Shown here: positions 1 through 6,044 of the stretch, one piece after another
How positions within the stretch are numbered: the first letter of the stretch is position 1
How the letters are laid out: each line of letters begins with the position of its first letter
Assembly: GCA_902477765.1 (NCBI GenBank)
Contig: CABSIM010000010.1
Coordinates: forward strand, 1 to 57,590
Source: an uncultured Clostridiaceae bacterium
GTDB lineage: Bacteria > Bacillota > Clostridia > Lachnospirales > Lachnospiraceae
Direction: 5' to 3'
DNA length: 57,590 nucleotides
Translations under genes and position numbers: made by a program
Notes under the pieces: model-generated
Database searches by the model: none
Told to the model about the DNA's origin: nothing
The model's input: the letters and a program-made list of their open reading frames with translations, nothing else

Positions 1-2
1 CT

Positions 3-98
3 CAAAAAAGCCCGGAATATCAAGGAAAATCATCGCTCAGACGATTGAAGTACGGCCTCAAGGCAGCACGTCGTGCTCCTCAGTTCTCCAAGAGATAA
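3..98 (+). CDS. 3' end of an unidentified gene
   Basis: An open frame enters from the left edge and stops at TAA 96-98. The 31 visible residues are very basic and end in a tail rich in Arg, Lys and Ala (ARRAPQFSKR). A good intrinsic terminator lies 24 bases downstream, which supports a real gene end. I do not recognise the family. Its position before conjugative-element genes makes a mobile-element protein possible, but that is only inference. Confidence 0.3.
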   Translation, partial: QKSPEYQGKSSLRRLKYGLKAARRAPQFSKR

Positions 99-122
99 TT
101 GGAGTCCGATATGGCTTACAAA

Positions 123-154
123 CCCCGGAAAATCAAGGTTTTCCGGGGTTTTTC
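123..154 (+). terminator. Intrinsic terminator
   Basis: A perfect 10-bp stem (CCCCGGAAAA / TTTTCCGGGG) with a 6-base loop is followed directly by a T-tract. It would end transcription of the gene entering from the left edge. Confidence 0.8.
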
Positions 155-214
155 TTTACTCTCGGGTGCTGTCCCGGTATGGCTCGGTTTAGCGTTTTCT
201 GACGTGAAAAAATG

Positions 215-272
215 TGTTGGAGAGTGGCTAATGAGCATTTTTTGACCTATTTTTGTTGGAAAAGTGGCTAAT
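215..272 (+). repeat. Pair of imperfect direct repeats before the conjugative-element genes
   Basis: Two copies of TGTTGGA-(G/A)AGTGGCTAAT lie at 215-232 and 254-272, start points 39 bases apart, separated by a T-rich stretch. They precede the Cys-rich genes and the repA stub. They could be operator or replication-related repeats of the old element. Their function is unknown. Confidence 0.45.
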
Positions 273-330
273 ATGTAGGAACGTTTGAAGTACATTTTGG
301 CCGGAAAATCGTCCCCCTTTTCATCTTACA

Positions 331-380
331 TAGCCCGTTCAGTCATCGACATTTTACGTTGTCGATTTACTGGACGGGCT
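331..380 (+). promoter_or_regulatory. Long leader hairpin, attenuator-like
   Basis: AGCCCGTTCAGT at about 332 pairs with ACTGGACGGGCT (one G-U), and an inner stem ATCGACA/TGTCGAT extends it around a short loop. The outer arm ends in TTTT. The structure lies between the repeats at 215-272 and the first gene at 435, so it is either a terminator for upstream transcription or a leader attenuator. Confidence 0.5.
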
Positions 381-434
381 TTTGTCGTTTCCGGATTTTT
401 TCGGAGATGTATCAAAGCTAAGGAGGATATTGAA

Positions 435-737
435 ATGAGACACAAAAAGAGGCAGAACATGATTCTGATTGACGGGATCCGCTACTATGCTGACAGGCCG
501 GAAACCTGCCGCAAATGCTTCTTCTGGAAGAACCGTAAGGCTGGCTGTGTGCTTGGCTCCCATAACTGCTATTACCTGGCGGAAGCAGTGAAGACTGAAC
601 AGGAAAAGAAATGTGAAAGCTGCTGCTATGCCAGAGGAAGAGCCTGTGTGAGTGTCACCTGCTATAAGGAATTGGATCGATGGCTGAAGGAAACCAGAGC
701 AAAGCGAAGAATGCAGGAAGGAGCGGCCAATGAATAA
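435..737 (+). CDS. Small Cys-rich protein of a conjugative element
   Basis: This 100-residue protein starts at ATG 435 because a strong AAGGAGG lies 6-12 bases upstream. A longer in-frame reading from TTG 285 would run through the leader hairpin. It carries two cysteine groups, CRKC...C near residue 24 and CESCC...C...C near residue 60, spaced like a metal-binding fold, and a basic C-terminus. Its last bases overlap the next gene by 8, so the two are probably cotranslated. Small Cys-rich genes like this sit upstream of repA in many Lachnospiraceae conjugative elements. The role is unknown. Confidence 0.6.
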   Translation: MRHKKRQNMILIDGIRYYADRPETCRKCFFWKNRKAGCVLGSHNCYYLAEAVKTEQEKKCESCCYARGRACVSVTCYKELDRWLKETRAKRRMQEGAANE

Positions 738-975
738 GCAGGAAGAACTGCTTCACCGGTGCGAAAAGCTGATGAAAGTTTCAAAGAGGGCAGGAAATGC
801 GTCTGCAAATAAACCCCGCAGATGCAAACACTGCATTTACCATCGTCCGGATTTCAAATACCGGAGGTGTCAGTTCAGTCGAGGCCAATTCAGTCAGCAA
901 AACGAGGTGTTTCGTAAAAATCCTCTCAAATATGATAAATTTTCCGGAAAAGAGGTGGTGAGGATGAATGTTTGA
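730..975 (+). CDS. Small basic Cys-containing protein of a conjugative element
   Basis: An 81-residue basic protein with a CKHC motif near residue 33 and a third Cys 14 residues later (RRCQF), suggesting a small zinc site. It overlaps the preceding gene by 8 bases and the repA stub by 8 bases, in the tight packing typical of mobile-element operons. The ribosome binding site is GGAAGGAG within the upstream gene. No function is recognised. It is small and Cys-rich like the gene before it, but I cannot say they are related. Confidence 0.55.
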   Translation: MNKQEELLHRCEKLMKVSKRAGNASANKPRRCKHCIYHRPDFKYRRCQFSRGQFSQQNEVFRKNPLKYDKFSGKEVVRMNV

Positions 976-1354
976 TTATTTTTATGGAGCCCAAGCGGAA
1001 CAGTTTGCTTTTTACAGGGTTCCCAAGGTGCTGTTTACCAATGAACGATTCAAATGTCTGTCAGCGGAATCCAAAACCCTGTACGGGATTCTTCTGGATC
1101 GCGTTCCCCTTTCGGTAAAAAACGGTTGGATCGATGAGGAAGGCCGGGTGTATATCATTTGTACGATTGAATCCATCATGGCCGATATGAACTGCGGAAA
1201 CAAGAAGGCCGGTCAGCTGCTCTCAGAACTGGAAGAAAAAGTCGGATTGATTGAAAGAAAACGTCAGGGACTGGGAAAACCGAATCTGATTTATGTGAAG
1301 AACTTCATCTCTGTGGACAACTCGGTGGAAGGACGTGTGCCAAGGAACTTATGA
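968..1354 (+). pseudogene. Truncated RepA_N replication initiator
   Basis: The 128 residues match the N-terminal domain of replication initiator protein A (RepA_N): FYRVPKVLFTNERF near the start, LSAESKTLYGILLDR, and the basic GNKKAGQLLSELE helix with a closing LIYVKNFI. Full-length relatives are roughly twice to three times as long. Here the frame ends just after the domain, and the next frame is the tail of a VirD4-type coupling protein, which places a deletion junction near 1310-1345. The N-terminal winged-helix domain may still fold and bind DNA, but replication function should be lost. Confidence 0.75.
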
Positions 1355-1575
1355 GCCGGGATGAACTGGCGGTTATGGACGGATCCAAATGCGTATTGCA
1401 GCTGCGCGGTGTCCGTCCTTTTTTGTCAGATAAATATGATCTGACACAGCACCCGAACTACAAATACACAGCAGACTACGATAAGAAACTCACCTTCGAT
1501 GTCGAGAAGTATCTGGATACCAGAGCGAAGCTTCACCCGAAGGATGAGTTTTTTGGTGTTGAAGACGAGGAATAA
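1351..1575 (+). pseudogene. C-terminal fragment of a VirD4/TraG coupling protein
   Basis: The 74 residues correspond to the extreme C-terminus of CD1115-type VirD4/TraG conjugal coupling ATPases: MSRDELAVMDG, LQLRGVRPFLSDKYDL, and a Tyr/Lys/Asp-rich tail. The frame extends upstream of the ATG by a few matching residues (AKEL) into the repA stub, showing that this is not a true start. The Walker motifs and membrane anchor are absent. It overlaps the repA stub by 4 bases, but this is a deletion scar and not normal operon packing. Confidence 0.75.
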
Positions 1576-1589
1576 GGAGGTGAAAAGCA

Positions 1590-1959
1590 ATGGCAAATGA
1601 TCAAATCACACCGGGAACCGGCTGGGATCCCAATATCCCGGATTTCGTCCGGGAAGCAGAGGAAGCCATGGCTCGTGGAGAAATGCTTCCCGAGTCTCCG
1701 GCAGAGGTAACCATCAAGTTCGGAAAAGGACTTGTCGGTGAACCCTTTATTTCAAAGAGCGGAAAGAAACTGGTGGAAATCAGTATACCGAATCCGGATC
1801 GAGCCGATACCCGTCCCCGGGAATCCTTTGTGATTTCCCCGAAGATGATTCACGACAATCAGTTCGTCAAAGGCGTCTGTTCTTTCGGATCTATCTGATC
1901 GGAAGTCAGATGAATCAAAACCTTCCGGGAAAACTTCAAAGAAAGAGGAAGCAAGATAA
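1590..1959 (+). pseudogene. Frameshifted small conjugative-element protein
   Basis: A good AAGGAGGTG lies before ATG 1590. The first 93 or so residues contain EEAMARGEMLPESP, TIKFGKGLVGEPF and SFVISPKMIHDNQF, a small conserved protein found next to virD4 in Lachnospiraceae conjugative elements. The frame stops at 1898, but a sequence resembling a natural C-terminus (SDRKSDESKP...SKKEEAR) continues in another frame to TAA 1957-1959. An internal deletion and frame change around 1880 is the simplest reading. Function is unknown even for intact members. Confidence 0.55.
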
Positions 1960-1972
1960 GAGAATTTAATGA

Positions 1973-2164
1973 CCAAATTCATTTATACCGGAGCAGGAGT
2001 TATTGGAAGGACATCCTGAAGATTTTGCGATGTATGAAAATCAACGAATCATGAGTTTAAAAACACTGTATGTTCAGAATCAAACGCTCTGCGGATCGGC
2101 AGCAAATTCAATAGGATTTTATCGAACAAGTGCAGGACTTTTAGACCAAATAATCATGCCTTAA
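1973..2164 (+). pseudogene. Remnant of a further small element gene
   Basis: An open frame runs from just after TGA 1970-1972 to TAA 2162-2164 with no good start. The only ATG, at 2030, leaves 44 residues. The text reads like natural protein (QELLEGHPEDFAMYENQR, then SLKTLYVQNQTLCGS), and an ATG in another frame at 1969 sits at the expected start position. This suggests a frameshifted small gene of the same element. Confidence 0.35.
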
Positions 2165-2176
2165 AAATATGAGTTC

Positions 2177-2203
2177 CCCTTAAAAAAGTGATAATATTAA
2201 GGG
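2177..2203. repeat. 25-nt inverted-repeat element, copy A (downstream of fic)
   Basis: The palindromic arms CCCTTAA and TTAAGGG enclose an AT-rich core, and the CCTTA...TAAGG unit is 25 bases (2178-2202). A same-length unit with the same arms lies on the other side of the Fic gene at 3295-3319. The element sits between the conjugative-element remnants and the end of the Fic gene. Confidence 0.55.
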
Positions 2204-2226
2204 AAGAGTATGACGGATAAGGGAAA

Positions 2227-3273
2227 TTATTTTAAACGAATATAGCAAATAGACCTGCCCTGCCCTTCACGTCTGAGTTCGCCGGAAGCAACAAGCTTTC
2301 GAAGAGCACCTTCGATGGAGCTGACACTTAAGGAAGGACATAGTTCACGAATATCCTGTTTTGTGAAGCGGCCAATTTTATTCCCCGTTGCTTTGCGTAC
2401 CATGTCAATTGCAGGAAGTTTTGTTTCCACTATGGAGAAACGATCTTCAAAATCTTTGTATGCAGCCAAAAGTGTACCGAGAATATATTTGATAAAAGGA
2501 ACAAAGTCTTCTTTGCCTTCGTGCCATCCATGCTGAGATTCTCCTAAAGCATTATAGTAGAGATCTTTGCTTTTCGCGATTTTAGCTTCCAGTGAAATGT
2601 ATTTTCCGACATAGAAGCCGCATTGATAGAGCAGAAGAGTAGTCAATAAACGGCTCATTCTGCCGTTTCCGTCATTAAATGGATGGATGCAAAGAAAATC
2701 ATGAATGAAAACCGGAATTGCGATCAGTGGTTCCACTTCAAAGTTTCCGATGACTCGATTATATTCTGCGCATATTTTATCTAAAGCCTCGGGTGTCTCA
2801 AAAGGAGCCAATGGAGTAAAAAGAATCTCGGAATGTCCATCAGGATAGGTTGCGCTGATACAATTCTGAGTATTTTTCGTATGTCCGGCCAAGGGGTTGT
2901 TCATATGACTGTACATGATTTTATGAAGCTGAAGGATGTAGTTCTGTGTAATAGGAATCGCATCAAAATTTTCATGAATGATATTCAGCACATCACGATA
3001 TCCGGCAATTTCCTGTTCGTCTCTATTTTTGGGGGTTGTCTTATCTTCAACTAATTGTTTGAGACGTGTACTCGTTGTTACGATCCCTTCGATTGCATTC
3101 GATGCTTCAGTGCTTTGAATTTTGGCAATCTCAACCAGTTTTTCAAGTTCATCCGGTTTTTGCTTCAGATAAAGCTCCTGTTTGCCGGCTTCTTTATATA
3201 TAGCTGCAATAAGTCCCAAGATTTCAGAGTCCCATTTCTGATTTTGGATTGCAGAATAATTGAAAGTTCTCAT
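2227..3273 (-). CDS. Fic family protein, putative AMP-transferase (class II)
   Basis: A 348-residue protein that looks complete. It has an N-terminal Fic_N region, the inhibitory helix motif SNAIEG near residues 58-63 (S/T-x3-E-G/N, class II autoinhibition), the full core HPFNDGNGRMSR near residues 197-208 with catalytic His and the phosphate-binding loop, and a C-terminal winged-helix region (FTKQDIRELCPSLS...). Such proteins transfer AMP to a hydroxyl of a target protein and are often their own deAMPylases or toxin-like. ATG 3273 was preferred over GTG 3285 because AAAGGTGG lies at proper spacing. The gene sits alone, opposite in strand to the element genes. The target is unknown. Confidence 0.9.
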   Translation of the reverse strand: MRTFNYSAIQNQKWDSEILGLIAAIYKEAGKQELYLKQKPDELEKLVEIAKIQSTEASNAIEGIVTTSTRLKQLVEDKTTPKNRDEQEIAGYRDVLNIIHENFDAIPITQNYILQLHKIMYSHMNNPLAGHTKNTQNCISATYPDGHSEILFTPLAPFETPEALDKICAEYNRVIGNFEVEPLIAIPVFIHDFLCIHPFNDGNGRMSRLLTTLLLYQCGFYVGKYISLEAKIAKSKDLYYNALGESQHGWHEGKEDFVPFIKYILGTLLAAYKDFEDRFSIVETKLPAIDMVRKATGNKIGRFTKQDIRELCPSLSVSSIEGALRKLVASGELRREGQGRSICYIRLK

Positions 3274-3294
3274 TCCCTTAACCACCTTTCTATA

Positions 3295-3373
3295 CCTTAA
3301 AAAGTACCATATAATAAGGGGAAAATCAATGCCGATATATAAGTATTCCCATAAATGCCATATGATATTAAGG
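3295..3373. promoter_or_regulatory. 25-nt elements, copies B and C, in the fic promoter region
   Basis: Copy B (3295-3319) has perfect CCTTA/TAAGG arms and the same 25-base length as copy A. Copy C (3349-3373) is a degraded version with one good arm (TTAAGG). Copies B and C start 54 bases apart. They cover the likely promoter of the Fic gene on the minus strand. The layout suggests operators for autoregulation through the Fic winged-helix domain or for another regulator. This is inference from the layout. Confidence 0.5.
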
Positions 3374-3406
3374 TAAAAAATGATTTACATAGCCGGACGT
3401 GGATTG

Positions 3407-3453
3407 TGATATGTACCCAGAATCCATGTGTCCAGGATTCTGGGTACATATCA
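3407..3453. repeat. Perfect 19-bp inverted repeat with 9-base loop
   Basis: TGATATGTACCCAGAATCC is repeated exactly in inverse orientation at 3435-3453 around a 9-base loop. No T-tract follows, so it is not an ordinary terminator. It lies between the Fic upstream region and the sigma-like pseudogene. It may be a remnant of a small non-autonomous element or a strong transcript end structure. Confidence 0.7.
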
Positions 3454-3467
3454 TTTCATGCGTTTAT

Positions 3468-3505
3468 GAAGCGGTGGCTTTGATTTTCAGAGCCGCCGCT
3501 TCTTT
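3468..3505 (+). terminator. Hairpin, probable terminator of old element genes
   Basis: GAAGCGGTGGCT pairs with AGCCGCCGCTTC (one G-U) around an 11-base loop, followed by TTTGCG. No intact plus-strand gene ends just before it, so it is probably left from deleted element genes. Confidence 0.55.
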
Positions 3506-3740
3506 GCGTTTACTCATTATATTCTGAAAAACTACGGCGGTATTGAGGAAGTGCTGTCGTGTCCGTTTTTTGCTTACATGGTGCGCTTAACTTATCAAAA
3601 ACGGTATCTCGCAACGGACTAAGTATGACTATCAAATCATTTAGTGGTTTCTATCGAATAATTTTTAAATGCCCATGAGTTTTTCTATTGTATAGGTATT
3701 TGTTGTAAAACCTATACCGGAAAAGAAAGGGAATGAAACA

Positions 3741-4181
3741 ATGAGCGATTCAGAGCAATATAAAGAGCATATCGAGTACACTTTTGCAGCCTTTTGTAAA
3801 GTTGTTCTCCGCAATGCTTCCATGTCCGCCTAGCGGGATATTGGCAGAAAGCAAAAATGGGAAATATCCCTTGATTATCTCATGGAGGAAAGGTATTACA
3901 ATCCGTATACAACAGACAGCTATTTTGCGGAGCAAACAAGTTCAACGGAGTTGATTGTGTGCAACGAGAAAATCGTAATAGAAAATGAACGATTGGCAAA
4001 AGTGTTTTCCGATTTACCCAAGCTACGACAGGAAGTTTTGGTACTGTATTTCTTCTTTGGATATACGGATAAGAAAATCGGTGAAATGTATGGGAAAAGC
4101 CGCACGACAGTAAACTACTGGAAAATCGCAGCACTCAAACAGCCAAGAAAAGAAATGGAGAAATTGGAACATGAGGATTAA
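3741..4181 (+). pseudogene. Sigma-70-like element regulator interrupted by TAG
   Basis: Reading from ATG 3741, with AAAGGGAATG upstream, one frame is open to TAA 4181 except for TAG at codon 31 (3831-3833). The 146-codon product resembles the small sigma-70 region-4-like proteins of Tn916-type and related conjugative elements. It has an N-terminal acidic segment, LPKLRQEVLVLYFFFGYTD, and a helix-turn-helix GEMYGKSRTTVNYW. In the context SA-stop-RDIG, a Tyr codon mutated by one base would restore the frame. Initiation at ATG 3882 would give a 99-residue product that keeps the helix-turn-helix, so residual DNA binding is possible. Confidence 0.7.
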
Positions 4182-4223
4182 GCGGCCCATTAGTTCAGAC
4201 AAATCATTTTCATCTTGTTCTCT

Positions 4224-4442
4224 TTATCCAAATAAGATTTGATCACTGGAAACGGATAGCACCTGACAAATTTTTTTGAGGGTGGTAAAGGAAATCCCCA
4301 CGGTTCCCCGTTCAAAGGCGGACACGATTTTGGTGTCCAGGCCAATCAGCTTTGAAGAATGTTCTTGTGTTAAACCGGCTTTTTCGCGTCCCGCTGTGAT
4401 CCGCTCGCCGATTTCTACATTGATTTGCTTTCTTTCTTGTAT
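4224..4442 (-). pseudogene. XRE-family helix-turn-helix regulator remnant
   Basis: On the minus strand a frame of about 72 codons reads INVEIGERITAGREKAGL, TQEHSSKLIGLD, VSAFERGTVGISFTTLKKIC and then ILFG-stop. This is a complete XRE-type helix-turn-helix. The frame is bounded upstream by TAG and contains no usable ATG, GTG or TTG before the motif, so the start appears lost. It is divergent from the gene at 4652, and two inverted repeats lie between them, as expected for a repressor controlling the divergent cluster. Confidence 0.55.
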
Positions 4443-4455
4443 CTACTCAATCTCT

Positions 4456-4530
4456 TACCATTAGTTTAAGTAATGGTAGTATTGACTGAAACGCATTAAT
4501 AAGCGTATAATTATTCTAATTATTAATGCG
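4456..4530 (+). promoter_or_regulatory. Promoter with two inverted-repeat operators
   Basis: TTGACT (4483-4488) and TATAAT (4507-4512) with an 18-base spacer form a good promoter toward the gene at 4652. One inverted repeat, TACCATTA/TAATGGTA with a 7-base loop (4456-4478), lies just upstream of -35. A larger one, CGCATTAATAA/TTATTAATGCG (4492-4502 and 4520-4530), brackets -10. This is a typical repressor layout, probably for the neighbouring XRE protein. Confidence 0.6.
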
Positions 4531-4651
4531 ATATTCGGGCAAAAAGAAAGAGCTATGATAGAACTTTGCCAAACGGTTTTCGGAGTGAAAAAGTTTTGTT
4601 GTTCGGGTGTTGAAAATCGACTTTGTAAAACAGTGGATAGGGGGATTTATC

Positions 4652-5482
4652 ATGGGGTTGTTGGATACTTTGTTCCCAAAAGATACGGAAAAGGCTGCGC
4701 GGAAACAGTTCAAAAAAGAAGAAGCGGATGCAGCTAAATGGCCCAGCAGATTCTATCCCAAAGTTTTGGATGTTTATCTTACGGGAGAATTCAGCTATCG
4801 TTACGCAGAAAAGGGGGATTGCAAATGGCATCTTTATCATTTTCCGGAACTGATCGATCACGAAAAGGCCATTGCCCTTTGCCGTGCGGGAGCAGACCCC
4901 CAAAATGTAAAAAAGATGCGGTCGCGTTTTGGCAAGGGGTGGAGTGATCCTGGGGAGGAACTTCGATTGTATCTGATAGGATTACTGCCTGACGGACCGG
5001 AACGGGAACAGCTGATACGCAGTAAATGGCACAATAATTATACCGTAGCTTATTATGTTTATCGGATGGTCTGGGTGGACCGGTACTGCAAGACGCTGGA
5101 GGATAAGCTGACGCTGTATGATCTGATTGCAAACAATCCTCAGCAGCCTGCGGAACGCAGCGATGATAATAATTACGGCGTTGATCGCTGGAAGTATGAG
5201 GAAATGCTGGGTGGTGTATTTTATAAGACACGCCGCCGCCAGGGTGAGGAAGAAATTGAAAAGCTGCTGCAAAGCAGAAACAAGGCTGAACGGAATATAG
5301 CTGCCCGCTTTGTGAAGCAGAAAGCTCAGGAACGGCAGGATAAGATCAACGAGCGCCAGCAGTATCTCCTCGAACTGGCCCGCTTTGGCCGGGATGAGCT
5401 GGATACCAGATTTTTCGATCCGAAAACCGGCAAAAAGTATCGGATGAAAGAGGATGACACCTATGTAGAATCGGATGATTGA
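4652..5482 (+). CDS. Hypothetical cytoplasmic protein
   Basis: This is a 276-residue hydrophilic protein without signal peptide or membrane segments. ATG 4652 follows GATAGGGGGAT and removes an implausible upstream extension from 4607. The sequence begins MGLLDTLFPKDTEKAARKQ and is rich in Trp, Tyr and charged residues. Residues from about 190 onward form a long charged helix (EEIEKLLQSRNKAERNIA, then KQKAQERQDKINERQ) that could be coiled coil. It ends in an acidic tail. It is the first gene behind the operator-bearing promoter and precedes the secreted-protein genes. I do not recognise the family. Confidence 0.65.
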   Translation: MGLLDTLFPKDTEKAARKQFKKEEADAAKWPSRFYPKVLDVYLTGEFSYRYAEKGDCKWHLYHFPELIDHEKAIALCRAGADPQNVKKMRSRFGKGWSDPGEELRLYLIGLLPDGPEREQLIRSKWHNNYTVAYYVYRMVWVDRYCKTLEDKLTLYDLIANNPQQPAERSDDNNYGVDRWKYEEMLGGVFYKTRRRQGEEEIEKLLQSRNKAERNIAARFVKQKAQERQDKINERQQYLLELARFGRDELDTRFFDPKTGKKYRMKEDDTYVESDD

Positions 5483-5562
5483 GCGATAGTTACTGGGCCG
5501 CAGTTTTGAAATATTGGCTTCGATGAAAGAAAACAGTTGGAAAGTTCAACGAGGGATTATCT

Positions 5563-6031
5563 ATGGCAGGATTGATCATGCTGCCGGGATTGGTTGCTGC
5601 GATTATGCTGTTTCGGTTTGCAATCAATTTCAACAAATATTGGCTGATTTTTATTCCATTGGTTGGCTTGGTACTATTGGCGATTTATAACCTGGAACTT
5701 CTGACACAGTTGGGAACCTTTTTTGTCCGGCGCTGTCTGCTCTTTCACCATTCCAGACGGACTGCCGGAACATTTGGAATTTATCGTTATCGGCCTTCCA
5801 GATGAAAAAACCACGGTTGTTTCTTTCCTGGAGGAACCAAATGAGATTTCTGGCTGGACGGCAGGAGAAACATATTCTTTTGATGCCTCAGAATATGGGA
5901 CATACCGTTATCTTTACCTGTCGGCAAAAGCTGATGGAGAGGACTTTGGACTTGTGAATATCTTTGAACAGCTGCCGGAAGAACGAAAAAGCAAAAATCC
6001 GCAGAATCGGTTTTTCGACGCGGGAATATAA
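5563..6031 (+). pseudogene. Small membrane protein split by a frameshift in T6
   Basis: The first frame (from ATG 5563) encodes two hydrophobic segments (MLPGLVAAIMLFRFAI and WLIFIPLVGLVLLAIY) and then turns to nonsense after LTQLGTFF. From a run of six T at 5719-5724 another frame continues sensibly (LSGAVCSFTIPDGLPEHLEF...) to 6031. Removing one T joins them into a protein of about 155 residues with an N-terminal membrane anchor and an outside domain. The change may be a true mutation, a phase-variable tract or a sequencing error. No family was recognised. Confidence 0.6.
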
Positions 6032-6044
6032 GGAGGAAAAAAGA

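Noticed and set aside
5964..6044. 5' extension of the DUF6273 lipoprotein frame
   Set aside because: It would place a long charged segment before the signal peptide. TTG 6045 has a strong ribosome binding site and an ideal lipoprotein signal.
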